Below are positions 8,070 through 16,201 of a stretch of 64,000 nt of DNA, one piece after another (position 1 is the first letter of the stretch; every line of letters begins with the position of its first letter). Below the pieces are notes generated by a model. It made no database searches, was not told the origin of the DNA, and worked only from the letters and a program-made list of their open reading frames with translations. Where the stretch lies: assembly GCF_009856355.1 (NCBI RefSeq), contig NZ_WMEW01000007.1, positions 62,001-126,000 of the forward strand, read 5' to 3'. Origin of the DNA: Halobacillus litoralis (GTDB lineage: Bacteria > Bacillota > Bacilli > Bacillales > Halobacillaceae). The position numbers and the translations under genes are program-made.

Positions 8070-10364
8070 ATGACGACTGAATTAAAACAGCAGATTTTGA
8101 ACTTATTTAAAGAAACCGCTTCGAAGCCTCTATCTGTCCAGGAACTGCAGGACACGATGGAACTTGGGAGTTCTGATGAATTTAAAGTATTAATGAAATC
8201 CCTGAATGAGCTGGAAGAAGAAGGGGAGCTTGTCCGAACGAGGAAAAACCGCTTCGGGCTGCCGGAAAAGATGAACCTGATCCGCGGTCGCATTCAAATG
8301 CATGCGAAAGGGTTTGCTTTTCTCATTCCCGACGAAGAAGGCAGTGATGATGTATATATCCATCATTCCGACCTTCATTCAGCGATGAACAATGACAAAG
8401 TCCTTGTCCGCATTGAAAAGCGGAAGGAGGATGGTTCCCGTCCTGAGGGCGCTGTCATCCGTATATTGGAAAGAGCGACAACAAAAGTCGTAGGTACGTA
8501 TGAATCCAGCCGTAACTTTGGCTTTGTTATTGCCGATGATAAGCGGATCCCCAACGATATCTTCATTCCTAAATCCCAAAACAACGGAGCTGTAGATGGG
8601 CACAAGGTCATTGTGAATATTACGAAGTTCCCTGAAGATCGGATGAGTGCAGAAGGAGAGATTGTTGAAATCCTCGGTCACAAAAATGACCCGGGCATCG
8701 ATATCCTTTCCATCATTCATAAGCATGGGATAAAGATTGATTTTCCTAATGAGGTCCTGGAACAGGCGGCTGAAACCCCTGATCAGATCAGTGAGGACGA
8801 AATCAAGAACCGCAGAGATCTGCGTGATGAGACGATCGTAACGATTGATGGTGCAGACGCCAAAGACCTTGATGATGCTGTAGCAGTCAAACAGCTGGAC
8901 AACGGCAATTATCATCTGGGCGTCCACATTGCTGATGTCACGTATTACGTCGGGGAAGGCTCTCCGATCGACCAGGAAGCCAGACAGCGTGCTACAAGTG
9001 TGTACCTCGTTGACCGCGTGATTCCAATGATCCCTCACAGGCTTTCCAATGGTATCTGCTCGCTGAACCCGCAGGTGGACCGCCTTACACTTTCCTGTGA
9101 AATGGAAATCAGTCCAAAAGGAGATGTGGTTTCCCACGAGATTTTTCAAAGCGTGATCAAAACAAACGAGCGTATGACCTATAAAGATGTCAACGAAATC
9201 TTAACCAACGAAGATCCTGCCTTAATGGAAAAGTATAAAGATCTTGTTCCGATGTTCCAGAACATGGAAAAACTTGCCTCGATTCTTCGTGGTAAACGGA
9301 TGGACCGCGGTGCGATTGATTTTGACTTCAAAGAAGCGGGTGTCGTGGTAGATGAGGAAGGCAAAGCCGTTGATGTGCGCCTGCGTGAGCGTTCTGTAGC
9401 AGAACGTCTCATTGAGGAATTCATGCTTGCAGCGAACGAAACGGTGGCTGAACACTTCCACTGGATGGAAGTCCCATTCATCCACCGTATCCACCAGGAG
9501 CCGGCTGAGGATAAACTGCAGACGTTCTTCGACTTTGTTGCCAACATGGGCTATGTCGTAAAAGGAACGGCAGACAGTGTCCACCCTCAAGCGCTGCAGA
9601 AGGTGCTGGAAGAAGTGAAAGGGACGCAGGAGGATATGATCATATCCAAACTGATGCTCCGCTCCATGCAGCAGGCGAAATATGATCCGCAGGGACTTGG
9701 GCACTTCGGACTTGCTACAGATTATTATACGCACTTCACTTCCCCGATCCGTCGTTACCCTGACTTGATTGTTCACCGGTTAATCCGGACGTATCTGGTA
9801 GAGAAAAAGGTGGATTACAAAACGCGGAAGCATTGGAAAGACCAGATGCCTGAAATCGCCCGCCACTCTTCTGAAATGGAGCGTGCGGCCGTTGATGCCG
9901 AGCGTGAAACCGATGACCTGAAAAAAGCCGAATACATGCAGGATAAAGTCGGTGAGGAGTATGAAGGTGTCATCAGTTCTGTCACCAGCTTCGGAATGTT
10001 CGTCGAGCTGCCGAACACGGTGGAAGGCCTCGTCCATGTCAGTACATTGACGGATGACTATTACCATTTCCATGAGAAGCAGTATGCGATGATCGGGGAA
10101 CGGACTGGTAATGTGTTCCGGATCGGTGATGAAGTCACCATCCGTGTTACCAACGTCAATATTGAGGAAAGAGTCGTCGACTTTGAAATTGATGGGATGA
10201 AGCCGCGTAAAGAGCGGAAGCGTCCGGAACGTCCGAAGAAGATTGAATCCAAAGGCCCCGACCGGAAGAAAGAGAAAGAAAAAAAGAAAAACAAACAGAA
10301 AGGGAACAAACCTTTCTATAGAAACAAAGGCGTTCCTAAAAAAGGACGTAAGAAAAAGAAATAG
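8070..10364 (+). CDS. rnr: Ribonuclease R
   Basis: The 764-residue 3'-5' exoribonuclease degrades structured RNA and, with SmpB and tmRNA, defective messages. It has N-terminal cold-shock-like domains, the RNB catalytic domain with [14 protein letters not shown] (metal-binding aspartates) and [23 protein letters not shown], an S1 domain near 640-720 ([15 protein letters not shown]) and a lysine/arginine-rich C-terminal tail. The AAAAGGAGGTAAGG site supports the start. It is followed by a terminator and repeat copy B. Confidence 0.97.
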   Translation: MTTELKQQILNLFKETASKPLSVQELQDTMELGSSDEFKVLMKSLNELEEEGELVRTRKNRFGLPEKMNLIRGRIQMHAKGFAFLIPDEEGSDDVYIHHSDLHSAMNNDKVLVRIEKRKEDGSRPEGAVIRILERATTKVVGTYESSRNFGFVIADDKRIPNDIFIPKSQNNGAVDGHKVIVNITKFPEDRMSAEGEIVEILGHKNDPGIDILSIIHKHGIKIDFPNEVLEQAAETPDQISEDEIKNRRDLRDETIVTIDGADAKDLDDAVAVKQLDNGNYHLGVHIADVTYYVGEGSPIDQEARQRATSVYLVDRVIPMIPHRLSNGICSLNPQVDRLTLSCEMEISPKGDVVSHEIFQSVIKTNERMTYKDVNEILTNEDPALMEKYKDLVPMFQNMEKLASILRGKRMDRGAIDFDFKEAGVVVDEEGKAVDVRLRERSVAERLIEEFMLAANETVAEHFHWMEVPFIHRIHQEPAEDKLQTFFDFVANMGYVVKGTADSVHPQALQKVLEEVKGTQEDMIISKLMLRSMQQAKYDPQGLGHFGLATDYYTHFTSPIRRYPDLIVHRLIRTYLVEKKVDYKTRKHWKDQMPEIARHSSEMERAAVDAERETDDLKKAEYMQDKVGEEYEGVISSVTSFGMFVELPNTVEGLVHVSTLTDDYYHFHEKQYAMIGERTGNVFRIGDEVTIRVTNVNIEERVVDFEIDGMKPRKERKRPERPKKIESKGPDRKKEKEKKKNKQKGNKPFYRNKGVPKKGRKKKK

Positions 10365-10369
10365 ATAAC

Positions 10370-10397
10370 AAAAGACGCGCCGGAGGGCGCGTCTTTT
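10370..10397 (+). terminator. Intrinsic terminator of rnr
   Basis: AAAAGACGCGCC and GGCGCGTCTTTT form a strong hairpin with a T run, five bases after the rnr stop. It abuts the left end of repeat B. The terminator at the other end of B (10988-11015) has a related outline but a different stem, so this pair is not a perfect duplication. Confidence 0.9.
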
Positions 10398-10987
10398 CAG
10401 ATTGTAAAAAAGTCCGTGTTATCCAGTTGGAATCGTCCGGATATTGTGGTGAGGGGGCGCGTTCCGTTTAGCCGTGGATGCTTGACGAGGGCACAGCCTC
10501 AGCTGACTTGGTCAAGAAAACCATTTGACCAAGTGGGTGTTCGGCCCGCGCTGATCCCGCAGGCGTCACCACCGAACGCTCTGCGCGCTGACGCTGGCAT
10601 TTGTAAAAGTGAAAGAGACGTGTCCTATGCAAAAGTAAATGTTGAAGGCAGATTCAAAAGAACGGGATGAGCTGAGCTATTGTCGCTTGTGTGGAAATGA
10701 GTAAAGGAAGGAACAGGCGCTGATGACTGAGGGCTGCCTGAATATGAAAAAGACTGCCCTCCATCCAGCAAGGGTGAGCTGGGTGAAGGAGGGTATTTTT
10801 GATTTTAAAGAAAGCCCAAAGAGCGGTGCTCCTTCCACTCCTGCGGAAGAACGAGTGGGCCGAGATCACCGAGCGTGGTTTGTGCGAGGAAGCTCGGGCG
10901 CTCGTCCGCGGAAAGGGAAGGGGCTTACGCTCCTGGCGGTAAGAAAGAAAAAAGCTTGTAAAGAAACAGGGGTTTCTCTACAAGCTG
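10398..10987 (+). repeat. Interspersed non-coding repeat, copy B (about 590 bp, full length)
   Basis: This copy lies between convergent rnr and a DUF2829-like gene. It contains both cores of the family: core 1 at about 10487-10590 (TTGGTCAA/TTGACCAA stem, ATCCCGCAGGCGTCACCACCG) and core 2 at about 10838-10936 (CTCCTGCGGAAGAACGAGTG, GCTCGTCCGCGGAAAGGGAA). An internal hairpin sits at 10748-10798 (CCCTCC/GGAGGG) and a right-end palindrome at about 10952-10986 (AGCTTGTAAAGAA/TTTCTCTACAAGCT). ORFs running through it differ between copies and are treated as spurious. Confidence 0.85.
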
Positions 10988-11015
10988 AAAAAAGACCTCC
11001 GGCTGGAGGTCTTTT
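10988..11015 (-). terminator. Intrinsic terminator of the DUF2829-like gene
   Basis: AAAAGACCTCC and GGAGGTCTTTT form a bidirectional hairpin two bases from the stop codon of the minus-strand gene. It abuts the right end of repeat B. Confidence 0.88.
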
Positions 11016-11017
11016 GT

Positions 11018-11437
11018 TTAGGCGCTTAATGTGTGTTGAACGGTGGCCACATCTTGTTCATTTAAGTGGCGCGCAGACTCTTCCAGGTCCAGGTCAACGT
11101 ATGTGGACCATAGAGAAAGCTCTTCCTGCGGAACGATATGGTTGTTCAAAATGTGTCCTTCATTTTCAGAGCGGATGTGATAGGAAATGAACAACCTGCC
11201 TTCCATCAATTCGCGGTCGTGGGAGACAGAGACGATCTTCCAGTTATCTTTCGCAGAGGCTTCCCAATCAGAGGCAAGCGCATCTTCAGCAGTCAGCTGA
11301 TAAACAGATGGTTCGTTATGATCAAAAAAGACGATGACGCCTTCTTTATCCTTCGTTATATATCCAGGGTTCTTCCAGGAATGACGTTTCAAAGCATGAC
11401 CTTCATCTAACAGTTGTGCGGCTTTCATAAAGTCCAT
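11018..11437 (-). CDS. DUF2829 (Tad2-like) domain protein
   Basis: The 139-residue protein begins MDFMKAAQLLDEGHALKRHSW and has DALASDWEASAKDNWKIV near residue 70, matching the pattern of the small DUF2829 domain (first-line motif MDFxEALxxLKxGxxVxRxGW, closing motif LxxDWEVV). Phage members of this fold (Tad2) sequester Thoeris signalling nucleotides; chromosomal members have no known role. The C-terminal half (about 75-139: LMEGRLFISYHIRSENEGH) is an extension I do not recognise. The start has AGAAAGGACTT upstream. The assignment is by motif only. Confidence 0.55.
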   Translation of the reverse strand: MDFMKAAQLLDEGHALKRHSWKNPGYITKDKEGVIVFFDHNEPSVYQLTAEDALASDWEASAKDNWKIVSVSHDRELMEGRLFISYHIRSENEGHILNNHIVPQEELSLWSTYVDLDLEESARHLNEQDVATVQHTLSA

Positions 11438-11509
11438 TGCAATAAGTCCTTTCTCGTGGAAATTTTCACCTTATGGATTTTATAGACTGTAAACGCTTCC
11501 TGTCAACCG

Positions 11510-12382
11510 TTAGTTTGAAGTTTTTACCCACTGCCCATACAGGATCCATGGCTCCTGCACATCATAGGGGGTCAGGTCAGGAATGTTCTTGAAGCCCCGG
11601 GGAGAAAAATCAATCCAACACCCTGTATTTCCAGGGTTTTGGTCCCAGTGATGGAGCAGCGTTTCAAAAAAACCAGGCTGATGATAGTGGTCATCCCAGA
11701 AGTACTTAACATGAGAATAGTCGTGCTTTTTTGTATCATTTTTAATGATGACGAACCGCTGATGATCGGGACTGATATAAAAAGAGGAGTCTTCCAAGTA
11801 ATCATTGGTGAAAAAGGCGTCATCATAAGGAAATGGATAATAACACTCATAAGGGAAGGTACCGAGCGCGTTTGTTTTCAGTGACTGCAGGAGGTGCCTC
11901 TTCTCTCTGAGGGTGTTGACTGCTGTCCACGCGTGGCCTTTCGTGTGTCCGGTCAGAAAGTCTGGTCTTTTCAGGGTGAGGTAATGGCTTACCGGTCCTT
12001 GTTCAAGCCCGATTTTTGCGAGGACACGTCTTGCTGGAAGATTGCCAATGTGCGTATTCGCTCCCAGCCAGCGGATGTGGGAGGACGCCTTTAAATCATT
12101 TATAACAGCGGTGAGAAGGTAGGTGGCATGCCCTTTCCCGATGAACCGCTGGTCACTCCGGAGTCTTCCCAGCATAGCAAACTGTTTCTTTCCAAATAGA
12201 CTGTAACCGGCGACAGAGAGCATCCGGTCGTCTTGAAATAAGCCGAACAGACGGTGGCTTTTTGATGTCACAAGGCGCTTGAATATCCGGACGACATAAT
12301 CGTCCTCGATCCCTGTTTCCATCGCCTCCAGGCTGCTTAAATCATCGATGGTTAATGTTTTGACGTGGAGCACCTGATTCAT
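11510..12382 (-). CDS. GNAT-family N-acetyltransferase
   Basis: The 290-residue protein carries a GNAT fold in its first half (about 20-150). The acetyl-CoA loop is FIGKGHATYLLTAV, followed by ANTHIGNLPARRVLAKIGL, which resembles the last GNAT motif. The C-terminal half is not recognised and may bind substrate. The ATG at 12382 follows GAAAGGGGCGG. It is divergent from smpB and upstream of the DUF2829-like gene on the same strand, 72 bp apart. The substrate is unknown. Confidence 0.75.
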   Translation of the reverse strand: MNQVLHVKTLTIDDLSSLEAMETGIEDDYVVRIFKRLVTSKSHRLFGLFQDDRMLSVAGYSLFGKKQFAMLGRLRSDQRFIGKGHATYLLTAVINDLKASSHIRWLGANTHIGNLPARRVLAKIGLEQGPVSHYLTLKRPDFLTGHTKGHAWTAVNTLREKRHLLQSLKTNALGTFPYECYYPFPYDDAFFTNDYLEDSSFYISPDHQRFVIIKNDTKKHDYSHVKYFWDDHYHQPGFFETLLHHWDQNPGNTGCWIDFSPRGFKNIPDLTPYDVQEPWILYGQWVKTSN

Positions 12383-12541
12383 TGATTCCGCCCCTTTCTT
12401 CTTCTTTTTCCAATTGTATATTCTCACAATTCGAATGAAGAAGTCTATGGAGAGGCATCCGCTTCCACCTATAGGTTATCCGTTGGAATCGGAGAAGGCT
12501 GCGTGGTACAATAAAGGGACGTAATAGAGGAGGAAGTCACT

Positions 12542-13006
12542 ATGCCTAGAGGAAATGGAAAGACGCTGGCTCAGAATAAAAAAGCCCGCCACGACTACAC
12601 GATAGAAGAAACATTTGAAGCAGGTGTGGTTCTGCAGGGGACAGAAATCAAGTCGATCCGTAACGGTCGGTTGAACTTAAAGGACAGCTTTGCCCGTATT
12701 CATAAAGGTGAAGTCTATCTTCATAACATGCACATTTCTCCATATGAACAGGGCAATATTTTCAACCATGATCCTACACGGGCGCGTAAGCTCCTGCTGC
12801 ATCGCAAGGAAATCAACCAGTTGATTGGTCAGACACAGCAGAAAGGCTATTCTCTTGTACCTTTAAAGGTCTATATTAAAAACGGTGTCGCTAAAGTTTT
12901 AATCGGCCTTGGTAAAGGGAAGAAGAAATATGATAAGCGTGAAGACCTCAAGCAGAAACAGCAGAAGCGTGAAATTGACCGCGCGATCAAGGAAAGCTTA
13001 AAATAA
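12542..13006 (+). CDS. smpB: SsrA-binding protein SmpB
   Basis: The 154-residue RNA-binding protein delivers tmRNA to stalled ribosomes. It shows the typical N-terminus [32 protein letters not shown] (about 9-40), then [19 protein letters not shown] and the basic tail [15 protein letters not shown]. The AGAGGAGGAAGTCAC site supports the start. Its partner tmRNA lies 97 bp downstream. Confidence 0.97.
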   Translation: MPRGNGKTLAQNKKARHDYTIEETFEAGVVLQGTEIKSIRNGRLNLKDSFARIHKGEVYLHNMHISPYEQGNIFNHDPTRARKLLLHRKEINQLIGQTQQKGYSLVPLKVYIKNGVAKVLIGLGKGKKKYDKREDLKQKQQKREIDRAIKESLK

Positions 13007-13103
13007 GCTCACCCCTTGAAAAAATATTTTAATATGCTATAATAATGATTGTCGTTAATTCGACAAGCAAGACGACAGCTCGGCTGTTCTCTTTAATCCT
13101 AAC

Positions 13104-13465
13104 GGGGACGTTACGGATTCGACGGGGATAGGTCGAGCCCGGGTCGCGAGTCGAGCGACGTCTCGTAAACCGTCATTTGCCTAAATATAACTGGCGAATC
13201 TAACGAAAACCTAGCTGTAGCTGCGTAAGTAGTCTATAGCTGATCCTTCCCGGCATCGCCCATGTGCTGGATGAAGGGTCTCAAACTGAAGTGGGCTACG
13301 CGTTTTTCCACCGCCTGAGGAAAAACGAAGAGACTAAACAGGCTAGCTGCTTGGAAGCCTGTTGGTAGGCTGAAGAGACAGTGAATAACAATATATCAAC
13401 TACGCTCGTAGAAGCCCGGGTGCCGATATCTCCGGACGTGGGTTCGACTCCCACCGTCTCCACCA
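13104..13465 (+). ncRNA. ssrA: Transfer-messenger RNA
   Basis: The RNA starts GGGGACGTTACGGATTCGAC and ends GGTTCGACTCCCACCGTCTCC-ACCA; the first six bases pair with GTCTCC to form the acceptor stem. The tag reading frame is at 13193-13228, after the conserved TATAACT, and encodes GESNENLAVAA (with the tRNA-borne alanine, AGESNENLAVAA), ending in the usual hydrophobic degradation signal. The encoded CCA end is present. It works with SmpB and RNase R encoded just upstream. Confidence 0.96.
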
Positions 13466-13488
13466 ATACATATATTGGTGGTTTTTTT
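13460..13488 (+). terminator. Intrinsic terminator of ssrA
   Basis: CCACCAAT and ATTGGTGG form a hairpin followed by seven T residues. The left arm includes the mature CCA end of tmRNA, so processing must open this hairpin. Confidence 0.85.
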
Positions 13489-13730
13489 ATGCCGAATTAT
13501 CAGTTGTTTCAGCTCCTGCTTTTCCTGCAGCCACTACGGGATGAAGAGGGAGGTCCGGGCGCTTCATTCAATGGTAATGATGATCACTGATCCTAAAACA
13601 GCGATTTCGTAAGAGGATGATCGTTTGATTGTTATGCAATCTCTGTTTTTGTATGATTATGCAGCCTTTATAAATAGCGGAATGACCGAATAGTCACGAC
13701 CTGCATCAGCAGGTCTTTTATATGTACCTG
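13489..13730. other. Intergenic stretch with an isolated TetR-type operator and a small hairpin
   Basis: I see no supported gene here. ATGACCGAATAGTCA at 13682-13696 differs by one base from the operator ATGACCGATTAGTCA at 16163-16177 in front of the RND exporter. Two bases downstream, GACCTGC (13698-13704) and GCAGGTC (13709-13715) form a hairpin followed by TTTTA, a possible terminator. No gene start lies between them and the riboswitch promoter. Confidence 0.5.
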
Positions 13731-13759
13731 TTGACTACCTGGTCATTTATGTGTATGAT
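13731..13759 (+). promoter_or_regulatory. Promoter of the riboswitch-led operon
   Basis: TTGACT (13731-13736) and TATGAT (13754-13759) are separated by 17 bp, giving a near-consensus sigma-A promoter. Transcription would start about 20 bp before the riboswitch aptamer. Confidence 0.75.
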
Positions 13760-13786
13760 AGAGTCAGAATCAAATAACGTCCTTCT

Positions 13787-13897
13787 AAGGGGAGTAGCTT
13801 TTACGGTACTGTCGTCATTACAGAGACTTGTCTCTCGGCCTTACCGGCAGCAGAAGCTGTTAGCAAGACCTTACCACTACGGTACAGGTCCCCCTTT
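13787..13897 (+). promoter_or_regulatory. yybP-ykoY-type (manganese) riboswitch aptamer, probable
   Basis: The segment opens with AAGGGGAGTAGC and closes with GCAAGACCTTACC...GGTACAGGTCCCCCTT, with first and last blocks able to pair as P1. The GGGGAGUAG and AGACCUU loops are what I associate with the Mn2+-sensing yybP-ykoY class. A terminator follows at 13903-13935, whose left arm (GACCTGTA) could alternatively pair with TACAGGTC at 13883-13890, so a switch between two structures is plausible. The class assignment is from memory of the motif, not a covariance search. Confidence 0.65.
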
Positions 13898-13902
13898 GTC
13901 TT

Positions 13903-13935
13903 AAACGACCTGTATCCTGTACAGGTCGTTTTTTT
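13903..13935 (+). terminator. Riboswitch-controlled intrinsic terminator
   Basis: ACGACCTGTA and TACAGGTCGT form a stem followed by a run of T residues between the aptamer and the first gene. It is the likely expression platform. Confidence 0.8.
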
Positions 13936-13957
13936 ATTTCTTTAAGGAGAGGATCTT

Positions 13958-14389
13958 ATGAACTTGCAAACTATGAAAGTGTCCATGCCGTCTTATATGG
14001 CTGAGGAATTTGAGCAGATGGAAAAAATAACAGGACCAAAAACGAAGAAAATGCGGAGATATTCGCTCCTATCTTTATTTATGCTGCCGATGGCTGTTTT
14101 CAATATTGTCAGTCTTGTCTTTTTTTCAGAAACGATGCCCGTGGTACCCGTCCTTTTGTTTAGTGCCGCAGGGGCTGTAGCTCTGGCCCTTCAGAAGGAA
14201 GTCAAGGTTCTTCTGAAAGAAGTGCAGGAGCTTATGGTCACGTATATGAAAGAGCGGATGGACAAGGCGGCAGAGATGAATCCGATCCGGCTCAACCGGT
14301 TCAAAACAGAACTGGAAGAAAATCCGAACCAATCCGTTAAAGTGTTTGCAGAGTTTCTGGAAGCGGAAAGGAAATGGGGAGAAGAATGA
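13958..14389 (+). CDS. Small membrane protein of unknown function, possibly DUF5392 type
   Basis: The 143-residue protein has two hydrophobic segments at about 32-52 (YSLLSLFMLPMAVFNIVSLVF) and 58-76, then a charged helical C-terminal half. I vaguely associate the pattern with DUF5392, without certainty. The start has AAGGAGAGG. It is the first gene behind a probable Mn2+ riboswitch and overlaps the alarmone synthetase by four bases. A role in metal or cell-envelope stress would be a guess from context. Confidence 0.6.
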   Translation: MNLQTMKVSMPSYMAEEFEQMEKITGPKTKKMRRYSLLSLFMLPMAVFNIVSLVFFSETMPVVPVLLFSAAGAVALALQKEVKVLLKEVQELMVTYMKERMDKAAEMNPIRLNRFKTELEENPNQSVKVFAEFLEAERKWGEE

Positions 14390-15027
14390 ATAAAGAAGCC
14401 GTTACAGAAATGACAAAGCTGGAACTGGAAGAATGGAAAGATCTTTTGATTTTGTACAAATTCGGGCTGGATGAAATCAATACGAAGCTGAAAATTCTTA
14501 ACGAAGAGTTTAAATACATGTATAACCACAACCCAATTGAACATTTAAAATCGAGAGTGAAAGATCCTGCAGGAATCACAGAAAAGTTAAAGAGAAAAGG
14601 CTGTGCGGCTACAAAGGAAAATGCCCGGCAATATGTTCAGGATATTGCGGGGATCCGGATCATCAGCTCCTTCGTTTCTGATATCTATAAAATTTATGAC
14701 ATGCTTAACCAACAGGATGACATCCGGGTGATTGAAGTGAAGGACTACATCAAAAAACCGAAACCGAATGGCTACAAGAGTCTCCATCTAATCCTTGAAA
14801 TCCCTGTGTTTTTGTCCAATCGAACAGAGATGGTCAAAGTAGAGGTCCAAATCCGGACGGTGGCTATGGACTTCTGGGCAGGTATCGAGCATAAGTTGTA
14901 CTACAAATATGAAAAAAGGGTTCCCGATCACATGGCCGGGGAGCTGTTAAAGGCAGCAGAAACCGTTCACGCCCTTGACGCTAAGATGGGCGTATTAAAA
15001 AAAGAAGTGGATCTGCTGGAAGCGTGA
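14386..15027 (+). CDS. relP: Small alarmone synthetase, GTP pyrophosphokinase (RelP/YwaC type)
   Basis: The 213-residue protein is a single RelA/SpoT synthetase domain that makes (p)ppGpp from GTP or GDP and ATP, with no hydrolase or regulatory domain. Motifs include HNPIEHLKSRVKDP, DIAGIRIISSF, KPKPNGYKSLHL and VEVQIRTVAMDFWAGIEHKLYYK. The order matches B. subtilis YwaC better than YjbM. The ATG at 14386 gives an ATGA overlap with the upstream gene and a GGGGAG site; a start at 14374 is possible. Its place behind a riboswitch suggests metal-linked alarmone production. Confidence 0.9.
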   Translation: MNKEAVTEMTKLELEEWKDLLILYKFGLDEINTKLKILNEEFKYMYNHNPIEHLKSRVKDPAGITEKLKRKGCAATKENARQYVQDIAGIRIISSFVSDIYKIYDMLNQQDDIRVIEVKDYIKKPKPNGYKSLHLILEIPVFLSNRTEMVKVEVQIRTVAMDFWAGIEHKLYYKYEKRVPDHMAGELLKAAETVHALDAKMGVLKKEVDLLEA

Positions 15028-15061
15028 CACGTTCAGCCAATAAATGAGGTGAGGTGAAAAG

Positions 15062-15214
15062 ATGGACGCGTACACAGGAAGGAAAGAACGAGAAACATTT
15101 ATCCAACGGCTTAGAAGTCAGGGGGTGAATATCCAGTTTACGTCAAAAAAGAAAAAAGAGCTGAAACCATTCCTTGATCTGGACTTCACAAAATGGAGGA
15201 AGGTCTTTCACTAA
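15062..15214 (+). CDS. Small basic protein of 50 residues, unknown
   Basis: An ATG at 15062 preceded by GAGGTGAGGTG opens a 50-codon frame with a charged product (MDAYTGRKERETFIQRLR..., then a KKKKELK run). It lies 34 bp after relP on the same strand, before a terminator, and is probably the last gene of the riboswitch-led operon. I do not recognise the family. Confidence 0.55.
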   Translation: MDAYTGRKERETFIQRLRSQGVNIQFTSKKKKELKPFLDLDFTKWRKVFH

Positions 15215-15218
15215 AAAA

Positions 15219-15248
15219 ACAAGCCGCTTTTACCGGCGGCTTGTTTTT
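15219..15248. terminator. Bidirectional intrinsic terminator
   Basis: ACAAGCCGC and GCGGCTTGT form a hairpin flanked by A and T runs between the convergent small ORF and tetR. It touches the stop codon of tetR. No repeat element is present at this convergent junction. Confidence 0.88.
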
Positions 15249-16092
15249 ACATATAATGGGCACGGATCTGGGAGGAAAGATCAATATACTCATCGTACCT
15301 TTCCAAGTTAAACACCATTCCTTTAATAACCGCTGGTCTCGGAGCTTTGGATGTTAATTCCTGAAGTAAAAGGTCGGCGGTATCCTTTAAATCCACGTCA
15401 TTTTCCTGGTCATAGATCTCTTGAAGCTGGGTCATGATGTCTTTCATCTGGTTCAGCTGGAAATTTTCCGGAATCACCCGGCTGATCACTTCGTTTGTAA
15501 TGACAGGGCAGTCATGACCGCTTTTATACCCCTCCATGACAGCATCCATTTTGTTTGCGATCGACTCGGCGACTTTCAACAGACTGAATTCCATATTATC
15601 CATAATCATTAAATCTATATAGGTTTTAAACAAGCTCTGAACGGTCAGGCTCGCTTCCCAGGCGAACGGTTCCGCCTCTGATCCATATATCGCAAGGATA
15701 TGATTACGGTAGAACATGACGGAATGATACCGCATCCGCCTGATTAAATTTTCGATCATGTCATTGAACGGAATGACCTGCTCCCGGATCTGCATAATGA
15801 TAAATTCCCGATGGTCTGCCACTTCCTCCATGGACACTTTCAATTGATGGATGAATTTTTCCTTTGGCGTCATCGGTGTGGAAGACACTTCATTGATTCT
15901 CTTCTGCATCCGTCTCCAGTAATGTTCGAACAACTCGTAAAGAAGATCGTCTTTCGTATCAAAATGAAGGTAAAACGCTCCTTTGGAAATATTGGCAGCT
16001 TTCGCAATTTCCTGGACGGATGTGGAGCTGAACCCTTTTTTGGCAAATAATTTTATAGATGTCTCGATAATGTTGAGTTTTTTCTGATCCAT
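15247..16092 (-). CDS. TetR/AcrR-family repressor
   Basis: The 281-residue protein has a standard N-terminal DNA-binding domain (IIETSIKLFAKKGFSSTSVQEIAKAANISKGAFYLHFDTKDDLL split at about 8-52; motif KGAFYLHF) and a long ligand-binding part. It is divergent from an RND exporter with a shared operator region and probably represses it, as YerO does for SwrC/YerP in Bacillus. The ATG at 16092 has GAAAGGTG seven bases upstream; an in-frame TTG at 16110 would overlap that site and is rejected. Confidence 0.88.
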   Translation of the reverse strand: MDQKKLNIIETSIKLFAKKGFSSTSVQEIAKAANISKGAFYLHFDTKDDLLYELFEHYWRRMQKRINEVSSTPMTPKEKFIHQLKVSMEEVADHREFIIMQIREQVIPFNDMIENLIRRMRYHSVMFYRNHILAIYGSEAEPFAWEASLTVQSLFKTYIDLMIMDNMEFSLLKVAESIANKMDAVMEGYKSGHDCPVITNEVISRVIPENFQLNQMKDIMTQLQEIYDQENDVDLKDTADLLLQELTSKAPRPAVIKGMVFNLERYDEYIDLSSQIRAHYM

Positions 16093-16122
16093 ATAGATAA
16101 CACCTTTCAACTAGTATAACGC

Positions 16123-16176
16123 TTGACTGGTGACTAACCGGTCATGTATATTGTAGAGCGTGATGACCGATTAGTC
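16123..16176 (+). promoter_or_regulatory. RND exporter promoter with TetR operators
   Basis: TTGACT (16123-16128) and TATATT (16147-16152) are 18 bp apart. GACTAACCGGTCAT (16132-16145) and ATGACCGATTAGTC (16163-16176) are inverted copies of one motif with one mismatch, one in the promoter spacer and one around the start site. Each half is itself a TGAC-N6-GTCA palindrome. Repression by the divergent TetR protein is inferred. Confidence 0.8.
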
Positions 16177-16201
16177 AATCAGAGGGGAGAGAATATAAAG
16201 A

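Noticed and set aside
8379..9149. 256-codon minus-strand ORF inside rnr
   Set aside because: It is the shadow of a strongly conserved gene, with no start signals or recognisable product.
13381..13590. 69-codon ORF overlapping the 3' part of ssrA
   Set aside because: It reads through the tRNA-like end of tmRNA and its terminator.
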